The notes under the pieces: generated by a model
Databases searched by the model: none
Told to the model about the DNA's origin: nothing
Seen by the model: only the letters and a program-made list of their open reading frames with translations
Shown: piece by piece, positions 26,501-34,268 of the stretch
Layout of the letters: each line of letters opens with the position of its first letter
Position numbering within the stretch: the first letter of the stretch is position 1
Position numbers and translations under genes: made by a program
Origin: an uncultured Prevotella sp.
Lineage (GTDB): Bacteria; Bacteroidota; Bacteroidia; Bacteroidales; Bacteroidaceae
Reading direction: 5' to 3'
Assembly: GCA_900320905.1 (NCBI GenBank)
Contig: ONTZ01000026.1
Coordinates: forward strand, 1-43,007
DNA length: 43,007 nucleotides

Positions 26501-27372
26501 ATATCCTCGAGATGCGTCCGGACCTCGTCATCTGTAAACAGGATATGCCAGGTATGACTGGAAGTGAATTGTGTAACCAGATCAAGACCAATACGATTAC
26601 GCAGAAGACGAAGTTTGTGCTGCTGACCGATAGTGTGCTCACGCCACAGGATATGCGCAAGCAGAATATCACGTTGTCGGCAGACGATTATCTGGCCAAG
26701 CCCTTCAACCTGCAAGAGGCCGTGATGCGTTTCAACAAGATTCTCGGACTCGGTCCTATCGAGATGGACAGCAACCTCATCGAAGGTGCAGAGACCCGTA
26801 TGCTGGAAGATCGCAACGCCAGTATGACAACGGCCACGGAGAGTTACGACGACATCGGTGTCTACGATGCCAAGAACGACACCACGGACGAGGATGATCC
26901 TATCTACAAGGTGGAGACATCCATCAAGAAGGGACCTGTGGTTAAGGAAGGTACAGAACTGGCCCAGCAGATAGAACTCCTTAAAGAAGAGGAGATACAG
27001 CAGGATATGTCCGACTTCTCGATGCTTGACATGATGGATCAGCAACTCCTGAAGAACATCGAGCAATATGTGATGCAGAACATGAGTCGCGGTCAGATCA
27101 GTCTGGAAGAGATGGCGACGGCCATGGGCATGGGACGCGTACCGTTCTTCCACCGTATACGTAACCTGACGGGTAAGACACCGACGGAACTCATCCGCGA
27201 CCTGCGACTGAAACACGCCTGCATCCTGCTGAAACGAACCAATATCAACATGAGCGAGTTGTCTACCAACATCGGCTTCATGACTGCCGAGAATTTCATC
27301 AACATCTTCCGTGAGAAGTTTGGTATGACGCCGCTCGAATACAGGCTCAAACACAGGAAAATACAATTATGA
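23578..27372 (+). CDS. degenerate hybrid two-component regulator (no ATPase domain)
   Basis: The 1264-residue protein has the frame of a Bacteroidota hybrid two-component system: signal peptide (1-22), periplasmic propeller repeats (DSRGYMWFGTPAGLYRYDG, DSRGLIWIGTREGLNIL and others), a Y_Y_Y-type domain (about 690-775), one membrane helix (about 783-803), a receiver domain (about 938-1055) and an AraC-type helix-turn-helix domain (about 1156-1262). The kinase core is broken. The H-box reads DDLRQP, with Asp837 where HELRTP has His. Only about 70 residues lie between the coiled coil and the receiver, so no HATPase_c domain fits. The receiver has Lys987 where the phospho-accepting Asp belongs (PDLVICKQDMPGMTG), while its acidic pair (IDDN), Thr and Lys (AKPF) remain. 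It overlaps the next gene by 4 bases and probably signals to DNA without phosphotransfer. Confidence 0.9.
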   Translation: MKTIKKLMLALLLTLPMVVVADYLFKTLDASQGLTSSQINCILKDSRGYMWFGTPAGLYRYDGYVFKNFQSDSQDGNSLPNSYINSIQETLDGNLLIQTASGYCVYHPQTESFERDMKQFFARMGIETIPSIVYVDRHKNLWGAIPNKGVVCFNMQQQTSYEFGYTDDAHGVPQGQVCSIGECKDGAIIVYDDGRLVCCDVMHQQHTVWGTSDIAAQKIRKTKSLKVFADEMDNIWLYGQGTLFKYNKNAGTWDTSLGNQLGLTGVGVDRNINGMAGDKKGNIWIGADQLGLLRYDINTHQIDSVNPVNINVRRISRNRISIQSLYVDDTDLLWVGTEKRGIAYTGNYIYRFGTTHNGDVTAIAQNDSGKIWYGTSNRGVIDYHGPLASLKVSCMAITPDGSLWVGSMRNGLTRIKGGTSTIYSLAKDSTKTLIDDHVNALCVDKIGNLWIATNGGLQVYNPRMNSFSSYTRESGKLNTNNVSCLYYNKEGKANDLFIGTAEGLVIMNLSNTEKKVLTGNSNNVKQFTNNYITQVLQDSRGLIWIGTREGLNILDMETDNLQYLTEKQGLCNNNICGIAEDKSHNIWVTTSSGVSRVVVQRNHEDGTYNFGLYNYDTTDGLQSNEFNHGAILTKKDGDVLLGGIFGINWVVQKDKDENDALPRVMLTQLFLGEEEVQVGHTYGGKVLLGQALNESSKLELGHDQNTFTIKFGAGNYNQSERLQFMYWMEGLDDDWKNGNALTHGVTFQNLSSGNYTLHVKAISAEGAVSNQERTLDIHIESHWLLSWWMILAYVLIAAVIIYFWRIGVKQIKAIRTRKHAIINQLIRQREEIKAASDDLRQPMARMTSIIGNLSEKEKSLEEREQLNALHSQMLQIITRVSDMQTNLENPEEKAKNVVHDRLELNGRGEIELPEIASETLTTDITRSRAALDAPTMKFSVVMIDDNIDFLRFVTARLKYVYAFHAYDDIEKAADDILEMRPDLVICKQDMPGMTGSELCNQIKTNTITQKTKFVLLTDSVLTPQDMRKQNITLSADDYLAKPFNLQEAVMRFNKILGLGPIEMDSNLIEGAETRMLEDRNASMTTATESYDDIGVYDAKNDTTDEDDPIYKVETSIKKGPVVKEGTELAQQIELLKEEEIQQDMSDFSMLDMMDQQLLKNIEQYVMQNMSRGQISLEEMATAMGMGRVPFFHRIRNLTGKTPTELIRDLRLKHACILLKRTNINMSELSTNIGFMTAENFINIFREKFGMTPLEYRLKHRKIQL

Positions 27373-28586
27373 GAACAGTTTTCCTACTTATCACTTATCT
27401 CCTATCACTGGTTTCTGCGCAAGCGGAGACCAGTGATTCCATGATTGTCCGTCAGATGAGGGAGTGCGGGGTGCACTTCACCAATGACAACAACGTGAAA
27501 CTGCTGATGTCGGGAAAAGCGAAGTTTGCGGATATGTTCGAGACCATCCGACAAGCCAAAAGCAGCATCCACTTAGAGTATTTCAACTTCCGCAACGACT
27601 CCATCGCCTCGCTGCTCTTCGACCTTCTGAAAGAGAAACGCAGGGAAGGCGTGGAGATACGGGCGATGTTCGACGGCTTCGGCAACGACTCCAACAACCA
27701 GCCCTTAAAGAAACACCACCTCAAGAAACTCCGTGAGGACAGTATCAACATCGTGGAGTTCGACCCCATCCGATTCCCGTGGGTAAACCATATCTGGCCA
27801 CGTGACCATCGTAAGATTGTGGTCATCGACGGCAAGACAGCCTACACAGGCGGTATGAATGTGGCCGACTACTATATCGTAGGTACTGAACAGGTGGGCG
27901 AATGGCGCGACATGCATTGTCGGATAGAAGGCTCTGCCGTGAACGACCTGCAAGAGATCTTTGCACGCATCTGGAAGAAGGCCACCGGCGAAAAGGTGAC
28001 TGCTCCCAAGTATTACAGCGGAGAGCCGTCTGGCAATAAGATGGTAGGCATCGTCAACCGTGAGCCGCGCACCACCAATAAGATTATGCGACAGTTCTAT
28101 GTCAACGCCATTGACGATGCACAGGACTCCATCAAACTCATCAACCCCTACTTCACCCTGATTCCCTGCATCAAGAAAGCCTTGAAGCGGGCCATCAAAC
28201 GGGGCATCAAAGTAGAGATCATGGTCTCTGCGAAGAGTGACATCCCCCTGACCCCAGATGTTGTGTTCCGCAATGCCCACAAGATGATGGAACTCGGTGC
28301 CAATGTGTGGCTGTACCAACCAGGCTTCCATCACTCTAAGATTATGATGGTCGACGGACGTTTCTGTACCGTTGGCAGCACGAACCTCGATGCCCGCAGC
28401 CTCCGTTTCGACTACGAGGAGAATGCCCTCATCGTCAACCGCGAGACCACCCAGGAACTCGACGACATGTTCGACCGTGATAAGCAGAAGAGCGTGCTTC
28501 TGACAGAAGAGGAGTGGGATCGTTTCCGTACGGGATGGCAGAAATTCCGCGGCTGGTTCGGCAGTCTTCTTACCCCTTGGCTGTGA
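27369..28586 (+). CDS. phospholipase D-family cardiolipin synthase-like protein
   Basis: This 405-residue protein has two HxKxxxxD motifs: His147/Lys149/Asp154 (DHRKIVVIDGKTAYTGGMN) and His322/Lys324/Asp329 (HHSKIMMVDGRFCTVGSTNL). These pair to form the phospholipase D active site used to join phosphatidyl groups into cardiolipin. Classical bacterial Cls has two N-terminal membrane helices. Here there is only a cleavable-looking signal peptide (1-19, VFLLITYLLSLVSAQA), so the enzyme may work in the periplasm. It overlaps the regulator by ATGA and the acyltransferase by GTGA. Another phosphatidyl transferase or lipase role is possible. Confidence 0.85.
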   Translation: MRTVFLLITYLLSLVSAQAETSDSMIVRQMRECGVHFTNDNNVKLLMSGKAKFADMFETIRQAKSSIHLEYFNFRNDSIASLLFDLLKEKRREGVEIRAMFDGFGNDSNNQPLKKHHLKKLREDSINIVEFDPIRFPWVNHIWPRDHRKIVVIDGKTAYTGGMNVADYYIVGTEQVGEWRDMHCRIEGSAVNDLQEIFARIWKKATGEKVTAPKYYSGEPSGNKMVGIVNREPRTTNKIMRQFYVNAIDDAQDSIKLINPYFTLIPCIKKALKRAIKRGIKVEIMVSAKSDIPLTPDVVFRNAHKMMELGANVWLYQPGFHHSKIMMVDGRFCTVGSTNLDARSLRFDYEENALIVNRETTQELDDMFDRDKQKSVLLTEEEWDRFRTGWQKFRGWFGSLLTPWL

Positions 28587-29731
28587 ACCGCAATACCACC
28601 ATATCCATTGCCAAAGGTATTGCCATCATCCTGATGGTGATAGCCCATGCCGAGGCACCGGGCTGGCTGTGCAAGTTTATCTTCGAGTTCCACATGCCCC
28701 TGTTCTTCATCACGGCAGGCTTTTTCTTCTCCACGAAATACCTCCACGACGAGGCTACCTTCGTCAAGAAACGTGTCAAGGGTCTCTACATACCTTTTGT
28801 CAAATGGGCAGTCTTCTTCCTGATCATCCACAACTGGATGTTCGACATCGGCATCCTCAATGAGGTCTATGGCAATGAACAAGGTGGCGTGCTCCATCCG
28901 TGGTCAGCCCACCAGATACAACAGAATCTCTGGAATATCTTCACGGCGATGGGCGGCTATGATGCTTTCCTCTGTGGGGCCTTTTGGTTTTTCAGGGGGC
29001 TCTTCGTCGCCAGCATCCTATACCTTATTATATATAAGGTGGTGGATCTAGGCATATCTAGATATCCTAGGCTAACGAGAATGACACCCTTCCTTGTCTG
29101 TCTGATTATGCTGTTGCTCTGCGGCTGGAAGACCTGGGAAGGTCTGAAAGTCATCAATCTCGTACAGGGTGGCTATCGCGATATGATGGGCTGTTTTTTC
29201 TTCGGCATCGGCTTTATCTTCCGTCATTTTGTCGATGATTATCACCAGTTGATGTCGCGTCATTATCTCGCCATTACTGCCACCTTGCTCTTTGGCCTCA
29301 TCGTCTGGCTCTTCTCGAAATACCTGACTGCCAACATGAACTGGCGATCCACCTTCCAACAGTTCCTGTCGCTCCCCGTCCCCGCCATCCTCGGATTCCT
29401 GATGACCTATAACATCAGCCGATGGATTGATGCCGGCAAGGGCTGGTTCAAACGGTTCCTCGTCTATACCGGCGACCACACGCTTAACATCTTCATCTTC
29501 CACATCATCTCCTATAAGGTGGTGAGTCTGATAAAGATATGGTATTACGGACTGGACATCCGACAGATAGGATGCCACATGGTGATACACGAACACTCCC
29601 AGGAGGATTACTTCTGGATACTCTACACTGTCGCTGGTGTAGGCATCCCTCTGTTAGGGACCTGGCTCTGTGAGAAAGCCAGAGATAGGATCAGAGCATA
29701 TAGAGCATCATCTGCTGCTCAGCCTCAGTGA
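28583..29731 (+). CDS. membrane acyltransferase (acyltransferase 3 family)
   Basis: This 382-residue integral-membrane protein has about ten helices. NTTISIAKGIAIILMVIAHA followed by FEFHMPLFFITAGFFFS is the N-terminal signature of acyltransferase family 3, which acylates sugars or surface polymers. I chose GTG at 28583 because it overlaps the previous stop as GTGA and begins the family motif directly. An upstream in-frame ATG at 28514 would add 23 residues lying inside the preceding gene. Its 3' end overlaps the convergent TPR gene by 41 bases. The substrate is unknown; the operon suggests a cell-envelope target. Confidence 0.85.
   Translation: MNRNTTISIAKGIAIILMVIAHAEAPGWLCKFIFEFHMPLFFITAGFFFSTKYLHDEATFVKKRVKGLYIPFVKWAVFFLIIHNWMFDIGILNEVYGNEQGGVLHPWSAHQIQQNLWNIFTAMGGYDAFLCGAFWFFRGLFVASILYLIIYKVVDLGISRYPRLTRMTPFLVCLIMLLLCGWKTWEGLKVINLVQGGYRDMMGCFFFGIGFIFRHFVDDYHQLMSRHYLAITATLLFGLIVWLFSKYLTANMNWRSTFQQFLSLPVPAILGFLMTYNISRWIDAGKGWFKRFLVYTGDHTLNIFIFHIISYKVVSLIKIWYYGLDIRQIGCHMVIHEHSQEDYFWILYTVAGVGIPLLGTWLCEKARDRIRAYRASSAAQPQ
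29047..29071. repeat. phased CTAG motifs inside the acyltransferase gene
   Basis: TCTAGG, TCTAGA and TCCTAGG follow each other at 9-10 base steps and include a 12-base word (TATCCTAGGCTA) also found in the nuoH-nuoI array. Here the sequence is translated (around DLGISRYPRLT). Confidence 0.6.
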
Positions 29732-31820
29732 TGCCCTTTTCCTTGATTAGCGCACTTTCACTATCAAGCACTGTATTCTTCCCCTCGCCCGTTTCTTTTA
29801 GATAACGGTGGAAACAGTCGACGGCATCGGAGATCTGCCCACTGAACCAGAGACAATAGCCATAGTTCAGCAAGTCTTCCATCTGCAAATCTTCACCCAC
29901 CAACTGCTGATAGATTTTGATGGCCTGCTCATACCTCCCATCGCAAGTAAGGGTCCAAGCCAGCACTTTGTTCACCCGGTTGTCATCAGGACGCTCAAAA
30001 TTCAACTGATACAGTTCCTTCAATGCATCCTGATATCGCAGCAATTTCGTGAGGCATACGGCATGGTTCAGCAGATAACTGTGCTTCTCAGGCTGTAAGG
30101 CAAGCAGTTGCTCGTAATACCCAAGAGCCCCCTGATAGTCTTCCTCTAAGAACCGCTGCTTGGCGATGCCGTAAAGTGCCCTTTCATTCTTAGCATCCAA
30201 TTCGAGTGCTTTCAGGAAACAGGCACCGGTTTCCCCGCAAACGAAAGTGCCACCGTAGTTCTGTGCAATATAACCACAGATCAGATAGAAACGCAGGTCC
30301 CATTGCGATGCATCGGTATTGTTCAGCACAGCCCTCGCCTCATCGATACGCTTCAACTTCATCAGCGACGACACAATCTCGCCGAAGTACGGTGCAAGAT
30401 GTGTACGTGACAAAACGGCATTGGCGAAGAAAAGACTGAAACGTATTAAGAAAGGATTGCGGAACTGGCCTCTGTTACTGTACAGACGATAGAAGCGGTA
30501 CAGATCCTGCAGATAAGACCTCCTGATGAATGCCGGCGTTACCAACTCCTTCGACATAACATTCTCGATAGTCGCCTCGCCCCTTTCCAGCATCTCTATT
30601 ACATTCTTAGGCATCCTTTCTATCACTTGCGAGAAAGCCAACAGGAAAGAGTATTTGTCGCTATTGCAGAAAGGCCCTGAGTTCATCATCAATTTCAAGA
30701 AACGGTTTGAGGCAAGCCGATCGGTCACCTCTGCCACCCCTGGATGCTCCATATAGAAAGGCACGAACCAGTTGATAGCATCACGGAAAAAGGGGAAGCG
30801 CTTCATCTGCGAGAAACCGCCGAAGTAGATGTCGGAGCCTTGCTTCTGCATATCCTGCATCCGACGGTAACTCTCCTCAACCTTCTCCATCCGCCGCTCC
30901 TCGGCATCGGGATGCAGAATGTCCTCCATCGGATCGTCCTCTATCTCCTCTATGCCGTTGCGTGTCACGCGGAAATTACTGTTGTTCAACAGTTCAGGGA
31001 TGATTTCCTGTTGGAGGGTCTGGTTGTCCTTCTCGGCATTCATGCAGAAGTATATCTGCTGTTCCAACTCCACCAGTTCCTGACAGACCGCCTCGTTTTC
31101 CAACAGATTCTCAACCTCATGCAACTCTTCCTGATAAAGCGCAGGCAGGATCTGATCACCGAAGGCAAGTACCCATCCCACGAGGGCGCGCTGGCGCACC
31201 CCCTCATCACTGGCCTGCTTGTAGACATTCACCAGCACTTTCAATTTCGACGCGTCGAAGTAGTTCACGACACCCAAGGTGATGCCACTGATTAGCAATT
31301 GTTGGTCACGGGTGTCGATGGTTGGTGCCAAAAGCAACTGCTCCATCCTCTCTGCCTGCTCTGCAGTCCACAGGGGCGAAAACAGCAGATAGTCGAACCA
31401 GTCTTTCAAAAGACTGTGGTGCTTCAAATAGACACTCTTCGCTTTCTCCTTCCGTGTATGCGGCGGTTCCAGTTCCAGTATCGCCACATCAGAGACAAAA
31501 CTTTCCAACTGCACTTTCAGGTCGTCCGCCGGTTGTCTGGACAAGTCGGTATAGCCATTACTTCCCAACTTCACCTGGACATAGAGGGCATACATCCGGC
31601 GGAGCAGATTCTCGTACAGTGATGTAGCCTGCTGATCCTTGTAGCCCCGCTTCCAGTAGTCGGTCATGAGTTGGAAGTCCGAGCGGATGGCATAAAGCCT
31701 ATCCCTGTTGTTGTCGAGCGGATGGACGGAGAGGTATATCTCCATCGCATCAAGGGCGCCGGAGAGATTTCGGTTCAGCAGATAGCCGTAGACGTCTTTC
31801 AAGTTGTCCGTGTATTCCAT
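29691..31820 (-). CDS. tetratricopeptide-repeat protein of unknown role
   Basis: This 709-residue protein, probably cytoplasmic, has no signal peptide or membrane helix. The N-terminal 530 residues are helical and not recognised. The C-terminal part (about 540-690) contains TPR units such as NERALYGIAKQRFLEEDYQG, SYLLNHAVCLTKLLRYQDAL and VNKVLAWTLTCDGRYEQAIK. The gene starts 6 bases after the lipoprotein gene, which places both in one operon, and its last 41 bases overlap the acyltransferase gene on the other strand. TPR proteins are scaffolds; no partner can be named. Confidence 0.8.
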   Translation of the reverse strand: MEYTDNLKDVYGYLLNRNLSGALDAMEIYLSVHPLDNNRDRLYAIRSDFQLMTDYWKRGYKDQQATSLYENLLRRMYALYVQVKLGSNGYTDLSRQPADDLKVQLESFVSDVAILELEPPHTRKEKAKSVYLKHHSLLKDWFDYLLFSPLWTAEQAERMEQLLLAPTIDTRDQQLLISGITLGVVNYFDASKLKVLVNVYKQASDEGVRQRALVGWVLAFGDQILPALYQEELHEVENLLENEAVCQELVELEQQIYFCMNAEKDNQTLQQEIIPELLNNSNFRVTRNGIEEIEDDPMEDILHPDAEERRMEKVEESYRRMQDMQKQGSDIYFGGFSQMKRFPFFRDAINWFVPFYMEHPGVAEVTDRLASNRFLKLMMNSGPFCNSDKYSFLLAFSQVIERMPKNVIEMLERGEATIENVMSKELVTPAFIRRSYLQDLYRFYRLYSNRGQFRNPFLIRFSLFFANAVLSRTHLAPYFGEIVSSLMKLKRIDEARAVLNNTDASQWDLRFYLICGYIAQNYGGTFVCGETGACFLKALELDAKNERALYGIAKQRFLEEDYQGALGYYEQLLALQPEKHSYLLNHAVCLTKLLRYQDALKELYQLNFERPDDNRVNKVLAWTLTCDGRYEQAIKIYQQLVGEDLQMEDLLNYGYCLWFSGQISDAVDCFHRYLKETGEGKNTVLDSESALIKEKGITEAEQQMMLYML

Positions 31821-31826
31821 CGCAGG

Positions 31827-32744
31827 TTATTTTTTGGAGAGCCATTTCTGCGCCCGCTCGATATCCTGGGTACGCGGTTTGGCAATATAACTGAACTTCA
31901 GGCTCTGCGGGATGGTGTCCACCGCCTCTCGTTTCACCTTGCAATATTTCATCACAAGGTCGCGGTAGTGACTGATGCCATACTTGTTGATTGAGTCGCA
32001 CGCCGCATTATAGCCCTTAATAAAGACCTTCAACTGCACCTTCCGCCATTTGTCTTGAAGGACGGCTGACTGCATCGCGATGGCACCCATCTGCATATCC
32101 AGTTTGCGGGTATCGAGCAGCACCTTATGCTTCAGGAAACGAGCCTGGGCGGCCTGTGGTTCCGTCAACAGCAACGCATCCATCTCGTTGTTCTCCAACA
32201 TCTTCAGACGCACGTTCACATCGTTGATCTGGATACGGAACACACGCTCAGGCTTCAGTTTCGCACTGTCCACCGCCATCTCGCCGAGTAGGTCAGTCAC
32301 GGAATAGCGCGTCATCGCAAGCATCTTGTCATCGAGATGTTTCAGGTCGGTGATGCGCGCCACACGGTTGGATACGAGTTGCCAGTAGGCATTTGTCGCC
32401 GTCAGGTATTCTATCTTAGCGCCCTGCTGCATCATCCGCTCAGCACGCACAAGGTCGGTCACACCGAGTTCCACGCGATTGTTCATCAGCGCGGTATCAA
32501 CATCCATCTGCGCCGTGAAGTGCTTCAAGCGGATATCCACGACGGTGTCAAACAACTGATGATCCTCCGCCAGATAGATGGGCAGGCAGTCGAGGGTCGG
32601 CATCACGGCGACTTTCATCGCTGCCGAGTCCTCGCGCTGCTGCTTCACGCGCTGTTGGTGAACAATGCGCTTCGTCTCCTCGTAACTCTGTCCACAGCCC
32701 GCCAACAGGCATATCGTTGCTATAATCCAGAATATTTTCCTCAT
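31827..32744 (-). CDS. orphan solute-binding lipoprotein (SsuA/NMT1-like)
   Basis: This 305-residue protein has a lipoprotein signal peptide, with the lipobox LLAGC at residues 13-17. The mature part resembles type 2 periplasmic binding proteins of the SsuA/ThiY group: MKVAVMPTLDCLPIYLAEDH at the first strand and the LGVTDLVRAERMMQQG and EMDALLLTEPQAAQA segments in positions where these proteins close on ligand. The start is the ATG at 32744, with a -7 box 10 bases upstream; a longer frame to 32804 only reads through a TTTTCAC repeat. No ABC permease or ATPase is nearby; its operon partner is a TPR protein. The ligand is unknown. Confidence 0.8.
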   Translation of the reverse strand: MRKIFWIIATICLLAGCGQSYEETKRIVHQQRVKQQREDSAAMKVAVMPTLDCLPIYLAEDHQLFDTVVDIRLKHFTAQMDVDTALMNNRVELGVTDLVRAERMMQQGAKIEYLTATNAYWQLVSNRVARITDLKHLDDKMLAMTRYSVTDLLGEMAVDSAKLKPERVFRIQINDVNVRLKMLENNEMDALLLTEPQAAQARFLKHKVLLDTRKLDMQMGAIAMQSAVLQDKWRKVQLKVFIKGYNAACDSINKYGISHYRDLVMKYCKVKREAVDTIPQSLKFSYIAKPRTQDIERAQKWLSKK

Positions 32745-32753
32745 AATCGGTTG

Positions 32754-32761
32754 CAAAGTTA
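32754..32761 (-). promoter_or_regulatory. -7 box of the lipoprotein/TPR operon
   Basis: TAACTTTG on the minus strand fits the consensus, and only 9 bases separate it from the ATG at 32744, giving a nearly leaderless transcript. The region upstream is the TTTTCAC tandem repeat, without a clear TTTG -33. Confidence 0.6.
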
Positions 32762-32769
32762 CGACTTTT

Positions 32770-32804
32770 TTTTCACTTTTCACTTCTCGCTTTTCACTTT
32801 TCAC
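32770..32804. repeat. 7-bp tandem repeat TTTTCAC x5 in a divergent promoter region
   Basis: Five 7-base units (TTTTCAC, TTTTCAC, TTCTCGC, TTTTCAC, TTTTCAC) followed by a T-run fill the space between the two divergent -7 boxes (lipoprotein and radA). A change in copy number would move the upstream elements of both promoters. Confidence 0.8.
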
Positions 32805-32814
32805 TTTTTTTTTG

Positions 32815-32822
32815 TACCTTTG
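32815..32822 (+). promoter_or_regulatory. -7 box of the radA promoter
   Basis: TACCTTTG matches the consensus and lies only 8 bases before the radA ATG, again implying a nearly leaderless mRNA. The -33 region falls in the TTTTCAC repeat. Confidence 0.65.
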
Positions 32823-32830
32823 TTGCCGTT

Positions 32831-34225
32831 ATGGCAAAAGACAAGATCGCATACGTATGCTCCAACTGCGGCCAGGAGTCGCCGAAGTGGATAGGAAAAT
32901 GCCCCGCCTGCGGGCAGTGGAACACGTTTAAGGAAATCCGTGTGGCAGGTGACACCGGCTCGCAGGCAGCACGCTCTGCTGCTGCCACGGTGCGCAGCGG
33001 ACAGACCGTCGGCACCAGAAGCAACAAGGCACTGCGCCTCCGCGACATCAGTTCGAAGGACGACCCGCGCATCGATATGCACGATGCCGAACTGAACCGT
33101 GTCCTCGGTGGCGGTCTCGTGCCGGGCTCTATCGTGCTCCTCGGTGGCGAGCCGGGCATCGGCAAGTCCACGCTCTCACTCCAAACGATGCTCCGCCTGC
33201 CCGAGAAGAAGATTCTCTACGTGAGCGGTGAGGAGAGCGTCCACCAGTTGAAGATGCGTGCCGAACGCCTGGGGGGCGAAAATGAGAATTTCCTCATCCT
33301 CTGTGAGAACTCCCTCGAAGCCATCTTCGACCATATCAAGGAAGAACATCCCGACCTCATCATCATCGACTCCATCCAGACCATCATGACTGAGGATGTG
33401 GAGAGTAGTGCTGGCAGCATCGCCCAGGTGCGCGAGTGCGCCTCTGCCCTACTCCGCTTCGCCAAGTCGAGCAGCGTGCCCGTCATCCTCATCGGACATA
33501 TCACAAAGGAAGGCACACTGGCCGGTCCGAAGATCTTGGAGCATATCGTCGACACCGTCATCCAGTTCGAGGGCGACCAGCACTATATGTATCGCATCCT
33601 GCGCTCGATGAAGAACCGCTTCGGCTCCACCGCCGAACTCGGCATCTACGAGATGCAACAGAACGGGCTCCGGCAGGTGTCGAATCCCTCTGAACTCCTA
33701 TTGACTCAGGATCATGACGGACTCTCCGGCATAGCCATTTCCTCAGCCATCGAGGGGGTTCGTCCCTTCCTTGTCGAGACACAAGCCCTCGTTTCGTCAG
33801 CCGCCTACGGCACGCCCCAGCGCTCTGCCACCGGTTTCGACCAGCGGCGTCTGAACATGCTCCTCGCCGTCCTGGAAAAACGCGTGGGCTTCAAACTCAT
33901 GCAGAAAGATGTTTTCATCAATATTGCCGGTGGTCTGCGTGTCACAGACCTGGCGATGGATCTCAGTGTCATCGCCGCCGTGCTGTCAAGCAATGTCGAT
34001 ACTCCGATAGAGTCGGGCTGGTGCATGGCGGGCGAGGTAGGTCTGAGTGGTGAGGTGCGCCCCGTCAACCGCATCGAACAGCGCATCGCCGAGGCCGAGA
34101 AGTTGGGCTTCACGGATATGATCATCCCCAAGTACAACCTTCAGGGCTTCGACCATAAGAAATACCACATCACTCTCCACCCTGTGCGCAAGGTCGAGGA
34201 AGCCCTCCGCGAACTCTTCGGATAA
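32831..34225 (+). CDS. radA: DNA repair protein RadA
   Basis: This RecA-like ATPase drives branch migration during recombination; it is cytoplasmic, 464 residues, of normal length. It has an N-terminal zinc finger with Cys10, Cys13, Cys24 and Cys27, a Walker A motif GEPGIGKST (106-114), the RadA-specific KNRFG motif (261-265), and a C-terminal Lon-protease-like domain (about 290-464) that lacks proteolytic function in the family. No terminator lies between it and the next gene. The last 21 codons are repeated at 36827-36889. Confidence 0.97.
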   Translation: MAKDKIAYVCSNCGQESPKWIGKCPACGQWNTFKEIRVAGDTGSQAARSAAATVRSGQTVGTRSNKALRLRDISSKDDPRIDMHDAELNRVLGGGLVPGSIVLLGGEPGIGKSTLSLQTMLRLPEKKILYVSGEESVHQLKMRAERLGGENENFLILCENSLEAIFDHIKEEHPDLIIIDSIQTIMTEDVESSAGSIAQVRECASALLRFAKSSSVPVILIGHITKEGTLAGPKILEHIVDTVIQFEGDQHYMYRILRSMKNRFGSTAELGIYEMQQNGLRQVSNPSELLLTQDHDGLSGIAISSAIEGVRPFLVETQALVSSAAYGTPQRSATGFDQRRLNMLLAVLEKRVGFKLMQKDVFINIAGGLRVTDLAMDLSVIAAVLSSNVDTPIESGWCMAGEVGLSGEVRPVNRIEQRIAEAEKLGFTDMIIPKYNLQGFDHKKYHITLHPVRKVEEALRELFG

Positions 34226-34268
34226 AAGTCCACGATAGATATAAACATAACTAAAAGACAAAACGCTT

